Source: Struthidea cinerea
Lineage: Eukaryota; Chordata; Aves; Passeriformes; Corcoracidae
NCBI GenBank assembly: GCA_013397865.1
Contig: VZTI01003795.1
Span: forward strand, 62,001 to 126,000
Reading direction: 5' to 3'
DNA length: 64,000 bases
Shown here one piece after another: positions 20,010 to 30,906 of the stretch. The position numbers and the translations under genes were made by a program. A model generated the notes under the pieces. The model worked only from the letters and a program-made list of their open reading frames with translations, was not told where the DNA came from and made no database searches. Position 1 is the stretch's first letter. Each line of letters opens with the position of its first letter.

Positions 20010-22030
20010 AAGTGAAGTCAGCTCTCGCTCCAAAGCCCTCGTGGTGCTCGGAGAACTTTCACACTTCAGCTGCAGAGCCCAGGAGGCTCAGGGACGGGGC
20101 TGGGCCGTGTTTCTCTGGCTGCACCAGGGCAGGGATAAAGCAGAGACCTGAGAGTGCCACCACGGGCAGAGACGTGGAAAGCTTCCAGTGGGAAAGGGAG
20201 TGGCAAGAAAGAACAAGAACTCAGCTGCACCAGCAAGAGCTGGGAAGTTTTTTGTCTTTTCTAAGCAAAATTATTGCGAATCACCTGCCTTTTGTGCATC
20301 TCTGCTCCTGACAAACGGTGAAAGCAGCTTGTATTCACACCTGGGGCACCAAAGGGATCAGATCCAGGCAGCTTCACCTTCCCAGGTGAGGTTTGGTGGT
20401 TCCTAAGGGGGAGATGGTGTGGGATATGTGGGTACAGGATGGAACTTGCTCCCAGCAGCGACCAGGGAGCCTCTGTTAAGCCCTGCCTGATTTCCCTGCA
20501 CTGTGCCTGCTGCATTCCTGCTGCTGAGCATTTATTACCTCTGTAATTTATTACCTATCAGGCTACCCACTTGGTGAAAACTGCATTGATAAACCTGAAA
20601 GCCTCTGATTTCTGCTAACACCACATAAATGACCGTTCTCCTCTCTTTCCCACACTTTTTATTCCAGTAGATTAGCTGAGATCAAATGTCCTCAGTGTTT
20701 TCTATCACTTTGTACCAGAGCCTCACAATTCGCCCGGAGTCTGCGGCCGCGACGTAAGTGACAATATCAGGGTTTATTTTCTCTCCTGGAAAGCAAATAA
20801 ACTGTGCTAAAAACAGAGAGTTAGATCACTGGCCATGGTGGAAGGAAAACCACAGCAGAAAACAAGCTGGAGTTTCCTGAGGAGGCAGCGCTGGGGTTTC
20901 TACATCCACTGGGAGCTTCCATCCCCGTGGCAGTGGGGGAGACGCTCCCTGAGAGGGCACTGGGTGGCTTTGGGCGCGTTTGTGCCGGGTTCTTCCCACC
21001 AACAATGACTGAGTTTCTCTACCAGCTGCACCAGGGATGGTCCTGGAGGTGCTGGAGCAGGTGGGGAGCAGTCGCAGCTCTTTGGGAGAGCCTCGAGGCC
21101 TTCCAGAGCCTTCACAGCATCTTTGCCCCGCTTTGCCTGCCCGGCCCTGCTCAGGAATCCGAGGAGATCCTGGCCAGGACACACAGAGCAGGTCCCTGGC
21201 TCATGGGGAGCTCAGCCCTTCCCGGAGCTCCTGTGGGGCTGGGAAGGGGGAGCACAAATTAAATCAGCTGGCACCTCTCAGAACGTCCCTCCAAAATAAA
21301 ACCGAACAGAGGAGTACAACCAAACCGAGCTCGAAACCGCGGCTTAAACTTCCTGGGATTGTTTCGGGCTGATTACTTGGACCAGCCCTCCAAGGCCCAC
21401 CCGTGAAAACACCTCTGCCACTTGAAAAATCTGTCGTCAGAGGGGAAATTATCCTCAGCAAGTAAAGGCCACAGCTTCCTTTCCCCTGCTATCACGAGCT
21501 TGTGCTGCTTATCTGCTTTTCTGATGCCATTCTGCGCCTCCAGGCCCAGCTCTGCCTTTCACTTACTCACAGGGGAAGGATTCCCCACCCAGCCCTGGGC
21601 ATCCTGCGCTGGAATTTGGGCCAAACTGAATGTCCTGTGCTCTGGGCCAGCCTGATCCGAGTGCCAGGAGGGGCAGGATGGTGGCAGGAGGGGGCTCTCT
21701 CCTGGTTTGCACTGGAGAACGCTGCACCTCAGCGTGAGCCATGAGTTGCTTTGTAATCCCCCTAATTCTTCAGGAGTTGGCTTGGATCTGCTGGTATTAC
21801 TTGAGCTGATGCCCAAACCCTATTAAACAACCTTGTGACAGGTGCTGGAGGGGGAAAGGTTGTGCTTTTTCCCATCAAATGTTGAGCAATCAGTGTGGAA
21901 AGCTGATAAATGTCAGAGCCAGTGACAGCAAGGCCTGGGGCTGTGGTGGCATTGCAGCTCCCAGGATTCCTGTGGGTCCACAGGGCTGGGATTGCTCCCC
22001 ACAGGTGAGATGGGAGCTGCAGGAGCATCT

Positions 22031-22141
22031 TGGATCCCTTCCCTGGATCCTTTCCCTGGTTCCTTTCCCTGGTTCCTTTCCCTGGTTCCCTTTCCTGGGT
22101 CCCTTCCCTGGTTCCCTTTCCTGGGTCCCTTCCCTGGGTGC
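22031..22141. repeat. 12-13-bp minisatellite (ttccctggttcc)
   Basis: Eight to nine units of ttccctggttcc and variants (ttccctggatcc, tttcctgggtcc) run in tandem. The G-rich complement has repeated GGGAA blocks. Confidence 0.9.
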
Positions 22142-25100
22142 CTCCCCTGCTGCCCACTGGGCTGGCACCCAAGATTTTGGGCAGGTGTCCAGAATCACAC
22201 CACGGGTCTGTGGCTCCAAAGAAGCCAAGGCTGATCCAAGAAGTTCCCATCGCTCCTGAGAGGCCTCAGAGCAGAAACCTCAAATTAGAGCTGTGCTTTG
22301 AGAGATAGTTCATTTTAATCCCAGCACATTTTGGGGGCCAAATGCCCCCTGAGGTCACCCACGACAGGCAGAGGGGACACCCAGCACCCAGGCTGGGACT
22401 GTCTTGATCTGACAAAGGGCAGAGATCACATGTGGGGACAATCAGAGGCAAAGGGGGAGACAAAGAGAGCAAGAGAATGAGCAGGGGCTCGTCACACCGC
22501 CTGTGACAGCACTGGAAGGTGCCTGTGCTCTCTGCCACCAGAGGTGACATCAAACAACCTGTGCAGAACAGACCAGAGCAGGGGACAACGGGCTGGCTTT
22601 GTGCCTCTGTCCTGGTGGGGTGACTCCAGAGCTCGGGATCAAGGGCCAGCAATGCCAATCAATCCTGGCTCTGTTCGTTCCCACAAATCCATCCCCTCCG
22701 GCTTTCCAGAAGTCAGAGATCCCCCACCAGATCCGCTTTCCTTCCTCCCCACCTGTGCTGCTGCTGCCCAGGGCTCCAGGGAGGGCAGGATGGATGCACG
22801 GGGCAGGACTGCACACAGGAGGCTGCACAGAGCTGTTTGCTCTGCATTATTCACACTCCTCAAGCCCTGGCAAATTGCTTCGCCTCTGACCGTCCTCCAC
22901 TGTAATTTTTTCAAGCTGAGGGAGTGTCTGTTCTGAATCTCCATCTGAAATGGCAATTGACTTTGAGTCTTTTTGGAAAGCCCAGAAAGGAATGAAAGGC
23001 TTCCAAGCATCTTTGTGCTGTTTGGTGTCTGGAAGTGGCTGCTCTCACAGGGGAGCAAAGAGAAGAAGCAGATCTGGGTGAGTAATTTAATCTGCATAAG
23101 GAAATCCACTGCGAGGCGACACCTCAGCCCCCAATGCTCTGAGTTCCCAGCACGAAACATCCTTGGCCTCACTCTTCTCTGCCCTCAGCTGTGCTTCAGG
23201 TAACTCTGGGAAGGAGAAGCCTTCCCCAGGAGCAAATCCACGAGTCAAAGCCACGATTTCCTTTGCTCAAATAAGGCCCAGGGGGCTGGGGCAGGGAGTG
23301 GATCCTCCTGGCTGTTCCAGGGCTTTCATCATCTCAGGTAAAATTAGCACCGCACTAATTACACAGCTGGGGAAAGTGCAAATATTGCAGAGGGGTGAAA
23401 CTGGAGCTGGAATTGGCAGGTCCCCTTTTATCAATGTGAGGAAAGGGATGGGAGCTGTTTCAGTCCCCATCCACGTGTGCAGACGTATTCACATGTGGCA
23501 CTTCCCTGCTGGAGCTGCTCACCCCGAATCCTGAGGATTGCTGTCACCAGAGGTTTTCCAAACCATTCTCCCACAGTTTTGGTCCGTAGCAAAGGAGTTC
23601 TGTGGGTTTAGGACTTCTGTACCACCAGGGTTTGGTGGAGGGTGTTGGGAAATGCCTCGTGGCTGGGGCTGTGTGTGACTGTAAAGAACCACGTCTGACT
23701 GCTTTACCTGGGAATTCTCCAAAGAGAAGGATAAAATGGGAGGAAAGACAAAAAACACCTTCCCACAGGGTGGTTGCCTGTGGAAAAAGTGACCACGGGA
23801 GAGGAGTTTAATCAGTGCAGTGAGTAAATGCGGGAACTGCCACAAAACACCAAATTTTGTTCCTCCCGTCACATCCTACCACAGGTCACCCTGGAAACCC
23901 TCCCGTGGAATTGGCGGGGTCACATTTACTTCCCCTGAGTAAGGGCCTTGACCTGGGCGGGCAGGGGAGGTTTCCCCTTGGAGACACTCCCTGAGCTCTT
24001 TCTGCTTTCCCCTCGGACATCTGAAAGCCTTGATGCACAATTCCTGTTCTTCCTGCCCCAACGAGGCATTTGCCAGCCAAAATTCCTGCTGGAGACACCC
24101 GACACAGCCCCAGCGCGGGGCAGGGGGACCGGGGAGGCTTTGGGACAGCCTCCTCCCCGCTGCTGCTCCGCACCACGGTCACACAGAGGCCACCAGCTCC
24201 TTTTGGCACCTGGGCCAAGCTGGGATCGTGACGAACGAGCACCAGACCAAAAATAGTCCCTGCCCTGTCAGGCAAGGCTGAGAGACAGCCTGAGATCAAA
24301 GATGGGGAAGCACGAGCAGCGAACGCGCTGCCCGGTAGTCGCAGCAGAGCAGCTGCCTGACACTTGTGGAGCTTCCTAGAGCCCGGAGAAAGGATGTGAA
24401 GGAGGAGGATGCTATGGATGGCTCAGCAGATGTTTCATTGGAGCTCCTCCCGTGCGTGAGAGAACGCACGAAGCTGCTCGATGGAAAATGTGCATCCAGA
24501 AGTGGACATGGCACTGGAGATGAGATAATTATTCAGGCATTTCTATTCTGGAGCCTTTCTGTGCGGAGTTTTACACAATAAACATCAGCGTTGCCTTTCT
24601 ACACGCACACGCGTTCCCTGGCCCGAACAAACGGGCAGCTCTTGGTCACTGATACGTCCCCAAGTCTGTCCCTTTGGCCACAAATAGCTCATGGCCCTAT
24701 TTGAAAGGTTCCTGGTGGAGAGCAGCCAGGTTTGCCCGGCTATATTTACCTAAGCTGGCAGATCGGGCTGCCTGCCCCCGGCTCTGCTGCTAAATATAAA
24801 GGGGAACGATGGAAAATAAACCAGCAAACGCCCGATCGATTCTATAACAAAATGCGTTCCGCGCTGATTTACGGTGCTGAATCTGAGAGCTGTGCCCAGA
24901 TCTCCCGGGGCTGGTCAGGAAATACTGGGAATACTGGGAATGCGCTGACAACAGGTTGTCTGGTTATAACCGCCGCTTTTCTGGGGTGGCATTTCGGGAC
25001 GGGCGGGGGTCCCGTGCCGGGAGGTGCAGAACGGCCCCCCAGGGGTGCTGGAGCCCAGGGAAGGCGGCGGGGGCCGAGCCTGGCGCGGCCTCGGCGCCGC

Positions 25101-25155
25101 TGTCGCCGCAGATGCTCCGGGGACCGCTCGGCGCCCGCCGCAGTTCCGGGCGCTG

Positions 25156-25170
25156 CCGCCAGGTGGCGGC
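25156..25170 (+). promoter_or_regulatory. CTCF-like motif
   Basis: CCGCCAGGTGGCGGC fits the degenerate CTCF core CCRSYAGRKGGCRSY at every position. It sits in a CpG-rich patch about 20 bases before an 80-copy hexamer array. Binding is not shown. Confidence 0.4.
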
Positions 25171-25190
25171 CGAGGGACCGGGATCGGGAT

Positions 25191-25670
25191 GGGATCGGGA
25201 TCGGGATCGGGATCGGGATCGGGATCGGGATCGGGATCGGGATCGGGATCGGGATCGGGATCGGGATCGGGATCGGGATCGGGATCGGGATCGGGATCGG
25301 GATCGGGATCGGGATCGGGATCGGGATCGGGATCGGGATCGGGATCGGGATCGGGATCGGGATCGGGATCGGGATCGGGATCGGGATCGGGATCGGGATC
25401 GGGATCGGGATCGGGATCGGGATCGGGATCGGGATCGGGATCGGGATCGGGATCGGGATCGGGATCGGGATCGGGATCGGGATCGGGATCGGGATCGGGA
25501 TCGGGATCGGGATCGGGATCGGGATCGGGATCGGGATCGGGATCGGGATCGGGATCGGGATCGGGATCGGGATCGGGATCGGGATCGGGATCGGGATCGG
25601 GATCGGGATCGGGATCGGGATCGGGATCGGGATCGGGATCGGGATCGGGATCGGGATCGGGATCGGGATC
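25191..25670. repeat. (GGGATC)80 hexanucleotide array
   Basis: Exactly 80 uninterrupted units span 480 bases, flanked by imperfect units (from about 25176, and a decayed tail to about 25790 with gggattgggatcaggatc variants). Each unit brings a GGG run, a three-base ATC loop and a CpG at the junction. All six reading frames are open (GI, GS, DR on plus; SR, IP, DP on minus), so the long frames here are not evidence of a gene. Confidence 0.99.
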
Positions 25671-25823
25671 GGGATGGGATTGGGATCAGGATCAGGATTG
25701 GGATTGGGAATGGGAACAGGATTCGGATTGGATTGGGATCAGGATCAGGAACGGGATCAAGATCGAGATCGAGATCACTCCCGACCCTAAAGGGGGATGG
25801 CAAAAAAGAGGGAGAGTGGCTTG

Positions 25824-25824
25824 N
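25824..25824. other. Single ambiguous base (N)
   Basis: One N about 35 bases after the decayed hexamer tail; probably a base-call failure beside the repeat. Confidence 0.95.
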
Positions 25825-25842
25825 GAGAGTGATAGGAAAAAG

Positions 25843-26045
25843 GGGAATGGTTTTAAGCTGGAGGAGGGGAGGTTCAGATGAGATATTTGGGAGAAATTCC
25901 CCTGTGAGCTGCAGCTGCCCCTGCATCCCTGGAAGTGTCCAAGGCCAGGCTGGAGCAGCCTGGTCTGTGGAAGGTCTGTGGCAGGGCTGGAACTGGCTGA
26001 GCTTTGAGCTCCCTTCCATCCCAACCCACTCCATGATTCCATGAC
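25843..26045 (+). mobile_element. CR1 LINE 3'-end fragment, internally deleted
   Basis: Forward CR1 landmarks are the ttcagatgagatatttgggagaaattc block, ccctggaagtgtccaaggccaggctgga, a gcagggctggaactgg block and the terminal cccactccatgattccatga. The usual gtggggaggccctggcacagggtgcccagag part is missing. Confidence 0.85.
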
Positions 26046-27504
26046 ACACCTGGGCAGGAAATCCTTGTGCATCTTTGCCAGTCCAAGGTAACTTTGTGTC
26101 GTTTGGCCTGAAGAAAACATTGAGAGGTGTCGACATCCCAGTCCCAAACCCTCCTGGTTTTCCAGGGAGCAGATGGAGCCCAAACCAGAACTGCCCAGCT
26201 TCCCACTGCCCTTGCCCAATGTTCATCCCCAGCAGCTCCTCAGCCACCAGGACTGACCCCACAAAAACCTCTCAATTCTGGAGGCAGCTCCCGTGCTGTG
26301 ATTTTTAAGCCCGGTGAAAACACCGATCCACATTTTTCAGCCCAGATGAAAACTTCTTGCTTAAGCCTGGTTCCAGCTGTGTCACACTTCCTCTTGTCTG
26401 CCTGGAAGTGACTCTGTTGTCAGATGCTTCTTCCTTTTCCCTCCTTCGGGCCTCTCCTGCCCACCACAGACACCACCCCCTCTGTTTGCAGGTTCCCAGC
26501 TCCAACCAGCAAAGATTTAAGAGATAAAAAAAGCTTCCAGGCAATTTTTTTCCCCTCCTACGGGACACTTCTGATGCCCTGGAAGGTACCTGTTTTTTCC
26601 TGAAGTGAGCTCAGACCTCCTGCACAGCGTGTGAGAAACGGGGGATAAACAAGGGGGTAACGTCCTGTCCCACATCTGAGACCCAGCTTCACCCAAACTA
26701 TGCACCAAATGACACATGATGACGGGGGAGGAGATGCCAGCTGCCCTAATGGACGGTGGTGAGCCAGGCTGGAAAAATAAATGATATAATAATCTCTGAT
26801 TATATCCCCTTTGACAGAAATTAATCTTGACCCAGAACAACGGCGCTGCTTTCCAAGGGAAAATAACCAGGATGAAGTTCCAACCATGAGTCAGGAGGCC
26901 AGTGCAGGGTGGTTTGTGTTTTCTCCTTGTTGTTTAGAATTTTGCTTCAGCTGGTAAATTCTGTGGAAAAGTCAGGGACGGGGTGAGCAACTTTCACACA
27001 GAAATTCCAATTCCTGCCTCGGGGTGGCCGGGAAGGAGCTGCTGATCCTCAGCCCCAGGAACCGGCTCTTGGAAGCCCCAAGGAGATGTGCAACGCCCTG
27101 GAAGGTCCTGGTGTTTCACCACTGAACTGCCCAAAATGCATCCAGGTTCTTCCCTTTGGGCTGGTGGGAACATTCCTCCGATGAGCTGGGAATGGCTGCA
27201 GGGCCAGGTCCGTGTCCCTGCTGGGGGATTCACGTGTTGTTCTTTTGGTTGGGTTTCTGGGAGGCTTCTTTGCTCTTTTTATTGCTCAGCCCTGCAATGG
27301 GGGTGGAAAAAATCCCAGGGAAATCCTCATGGAGAAAAAGCAGATGAGTGAGGAAGAGTGTCTCTCTCATTTATCCTTTTTATCCTATTTATGCTACTTT
27401 TCTGTTGTCCAGTGTCCTGCAGGAAGATTTCCTAGGTCCTTTCCTAGGGGGGACGGATTAAGAACTGGCTCTACCCAGAACACAGTCAGGGCCCAGCTAA
27501 ATAT

Positions 27505-27735
27505 AAACCTGGAGAGGAGAAGGCTCCAGGGAGAGCTCAGAGCCCCTTCCAGGGCCTAAAGGGGCTCCACGAGAGCTGGAGAGGGACTTGGAATAAGGGC
27601 TGGAAGGACAGGACACAGGGAATGACTTCCCACTGCCAGAGGGTGGATTTAGATGAGAAATTAGGAAGGAATTATTCCCTGTGAGGGTGGGGAGGTCCTG
27701 GCACAGGGTGCCCAGAGAAACTGGATGTGGAAGCT
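27505..27735 (+). mobile_element. CR1 LINE fragment
   Basis: Forward CR1 landmarks are ctggagaggagaaggctcc, agagccccttccagggcctaaaggggctcc, gagagctggagagggac, a gatgagaaattaggaaggaatt block and gcacagggtgcccagaga. It lacks the normal 3' terminus. Confidence 0.85.
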
Positions 27736-27803
27736 AAAAACCTGTAGCTGGAGGGAAGAAAAGCCCAGTGTGCTCTCACAAGGTGTGTGGCAGAGAAATG
27801 TTC

Positions 27804-27823
27804 TTTATTGTGATGTCTTTATT
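27804..27823 (-). terminator. KCNJ16: Possible KCNJ16 polyadenylation signals
   Basis: Two minus-strand AATAAA hexamers (27823-27818 and 27809-27804) are the first canonical signals I found downstream of the KCNJ16 stop. They imply a 3'UTR near 3.1 kb. No strong G/U-rich downstream element follows, so the call is tentative. Confidence 0.3.
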
Positions 27824-27831
27824 CATTGAAA

Positions 27832-27886
27832 AAACCAAACCAAACCAAACCAAACCAAACCAAACCAAACCAAACCAAACCAAACC
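27832..27886. repeat. (AAACC)11 microsatellite
   Basis: Eleven perfect AAACC units, immediately next to the possible KCNJ16 polyadenylation signals. Confidence 0.97.
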
Positions 27887-28626
27887 ACCTGCTTTGCTGT
27901 CCATCGTTGTTATTCCACATGGGGTTTGTACCGGGATAAATGAAATCAAAACAGCAAACAGAAAACAAGCCAGAGAGCAGTGGCTCCCCAGCATCTCCAG
28001 CACGGGCTGGGATCAGAGGCTGGAGATAAAAGCAGGAGGAAATTTAGAGTAGGTTTTTATGGATTAACACGCCCGGGAGAGGAGTTTCTTCCTGATCCTC
28101 CTCAGCTGACCCAGGCACACCTCACCAGCCAGGCTCGTGCATTTGTGTCCATCATTTGTGTCTCTCTGTACCAAAAAACACCGGGCAAACCCCTAAAGCA
28201 GGCTCCTGGTACTTCCACTCCCAGCAAAGCCATTCCAAAAGGAAGAATTGTTTTCCCAGGGGCTCACAGGGAAGAGAAGTTGGGGTGGGAAAGGCAGCGG
28301 AGCTTCCCAGCTTCACATGGGGAGCTGCTTTCACACCCAGCACCTGGAACTGGCACCTTTGGAAGGAATTTGGGGATTTTGGTCCCTTATCTCAGTAGTA
28401 TCTCACCTCTCTGAGTCCCTTTACTCTGCGATGAAGCAAACACCGTGGGTGAGCTCTTGCAAAGCGAGCAGTTCAGCTGTGTCCACGTGGGACATTCCCT
28501 GTTTGTGGAAATCGCGGGATCACGGAGCAGCAACAGGCTTGGGAAGTTCCAGGCTGGCCTTTCTGTCTCACTCCTGACTCTCTTTCCTCCTCCACCAGGT
28601 TCCCCAGAGCCACCCAGAGGTTACAA

Positions 28627-28692
28627 ACCCTCACCTCTGTCACCCTCACCCTCACCTCTGTCACCCTCACCCTCACCTCTGTCACCCTCACC
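28627..28692. repeat. 21-bp tandem repeat, about 3 copies
   Basis: The unit is cctcacctctgtcaccctcac. The minus strand contains GGGTGA blocks that resemble degenerate telomere-like repeats. Confidence 0.9.
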
Positions 28693-30740
28693 CTCTTTAA
28701 GTCCTTCCTAAGTATTTTCCCTCCCTTTCCCCCCAGTTTCAGCCCCTCTTCTCCTGTCCCACCCTGTCCCAGCCCCAGACTGTCCCTCCCTCTGACTGCA
28801 ATTTCTGTGTTTGAGAGCTCTTTGCCTCCCAACCCTTTTTAGGACTGAAACACCTCGAGTCATTTCCCTCCTTCCTCACTGCCAGGTTTTCCACATCTCC
28901 CCATTCCCTTCCAATTTCTCCACATCTGTCCCAAAAAGGGGTGCCCTGCCTTGAATAAAAGCACCCCAGCCAGGATCTGAGGGGTGTGGAAGGGTTAATT
29001 CCCATGTCTGGAAGGTGATATTCTATTTTACTCAATCCCAATGGTGTTTTTTCCAACACCACAGAAGTACTGAGACTCTTCTACATTTTCCTACATTTTC
29101 CTACATTCCTTTCCATTTTTTCCTAGACTGTTTCCCCCATGTCTGCCAGTATTTAAATCCAGGATACAAGAAGATGGTTTTTACTGCACTTAGAAGTGGC
29201 TGCTGCTGATGAATCAGCACATAAAATAGGCAAATTAATGACTTTTGGAATAACTAGCACCCCCCAGGCTTTGGTTTTACCTAAAGGGATCACGTCTATC
29301 CAGAGACAAGCGCTAGCAAAAGAGAAATACACTAAAATAACCCAGCAATCCTACTACTACACGGAGTAAATTGCAGAGAAAAAAAAAACACTTAGCAGGC
29401 TATTTTTTCTTCGTTAGACATGATGAGCTCATAAAATCCCAATTAATTAGTCAGAATGATGTGAATGACTCGTCAGAGCTAATTTTAGCAGCCTAAAGTT
29501 AGGCAGCATTTCCACAGCAGTCGTTTCATCTCCTTCAGCAATAAATGGAGAGGGATGAACATTTCCAGGATAAACTCGTCGTGCTTCCCTCAGCTCCCTA
29601 AAAACCCCAGGAAGGTGGGGTGGACTCCCCTGTGGAGACAGAAGAGTTCCAGTAGCACAGAGAGCACACAAACACTGAATTTCTTTGCTGCTAAGGTCGC
29701 GTGAGATCAATCCCACAAACTCAGAGATGATTATTTTACGTTTGCAGGGTAATTAAACACAACGCAAATGAGCTGCAATCATCAGGGGCAAAAGCGTGAT
29801 GAGGCATTGCTCACGAAATAATTACAGAGATGTGCAGAGCAGGGAACTTGCACATCACCGACACCTTCAGAGCATCAACATTTTCCTTTTTCTCTCAGTT
29901 TGAGCCGACAGAGGAGTTGTTGGATTTCTCTGCGAAGGATCATTTTTACGCAGCCATCCGAGACAAACATTTTTCACGTTGACAAAATCACCCTGTTTGT
30001 TCTCCAGATTGACCTTTGTCTTTGCAAAGAAGCGCAACACGCCGAAAAGAAAAGCGAAATGAAATGAAATTAAATGAAATGAAAGAGGATTTGATATAAA
30101 ATGTTGCACAGCTCACTCCAAACACGATCTTCTCCTCAAGGCTCAACCTGATTTTGCTGATTTAAAACTGGAGGTCTTGTTTTGATTTTTTTTTGACCTC
30201 CTGCGTCCCTCCCGCTGCTGAGGGAGCAGCACCTCAGGGAATGGCTCATGACCAGGGAATGAAAGCTCTCCAGGATCCCAGTGTGGATCCCACAGGACTG
30301 GGCAGGGTGTAAACAGGTGTCCAAAGTCACCCAGGAACACTGGGGTCAGTCACTCCTTTGTCCTACAAAGAACAGCCCCACAGATTCCCCAGAGGAACTC
30401 TGTGATGAGGCTGCACCTGAGGAATCATTTGTTGGGATAAGGGAGCTTCAGAGCCTCCTGGAGGGACTGGGAATGGGCTTTCCGAACCAACGAGGCAGCT
30501 TTGAAACCCCTGACCTGGAGGGCACAGGGCACGGTTTGTGTGCCCTGCCGAGGTCATTCTCTGTCTCTGGGCGTGGCCATCCCTGGGGCCATGCAGGGGA
30601 AGGAAGTTCACAAGGGCTTTGCTCAAGTGCAGGGGCTCCCTGGGCATCCCAGGTGGAAGCTGCTCGCTCGTGCCACGGCTGATCTATCACTGGTGCCCGC
30701 AGCAGGCGGTGCAGAGCTGCCCCTGGCAGCCCAGCAGTGT

Positions 30741-30790
30741 GTGACAGCGTGTGACAGCGTGTGACAGCGTGTGACAGCGTGTGACAGCGT
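30741..30790. repeat. 10-bp tandem repeat, 5 exact copies
   Basis: Five copies of gtgacagcgt lie about 120 bases past the KCNJ16 stop codon, so the KCNJ16 transcript would carry ACGCUGUCAC five times. Confidence 0.95.
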
Positions 30791-30906
30791 GGGCACGCTG
30801 GCGGCGAGGTCTGGGATATAAATACTGCTGCACACGAGTTCATTGTCTGTGTTCGAGGAGCTACGAGGGAAGAATTTGTTGGGAGGGGTTTTAACGGCAA
30901 GAAAAG

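Larger units (their letters stand above)
15150..25170. other. Intergenic DNA between KCNJ2 promoter and KCNJ16
   Basis: No gene recognised. It holds a CTC trinucleotide run, one CR1 fragment, a 12-13-bp minisatellite and a small CpG-rich patch near 25.0-25.17 kb. Open frames are short, lack domains and switch strand. Confidence 0.6.
27824..30906 (-). other. KCNJ16: Putative KCNJ16 3' untranslated region
   Basis: The stretch follows the KCNJ16 stop on the minus strand and has no recognised gene. It holds the AAACC array, the 21-bp repeat, a (ctacattttc)3-like run near 29080-29110, and a 10-bp tandem repeat near the stop. The extent rests only on the tentative polyadenylation signals; the real 3'UTR may be shorter. 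Confidence 0.3.

Noticed and set aside
24732..26262. Very long frames on both strands with GI, GS, DR or SR dipeptide repeats
   Set aside because: They come from a stop-free hexanucleotide array, open in all six frames; no start context or domain supports a gene.
30736..30795. CRISPR-like short repeats
   Set aside because: Directly adjacent 10-mers without spacers in a vertebrate genome; a simple tandem repeat.
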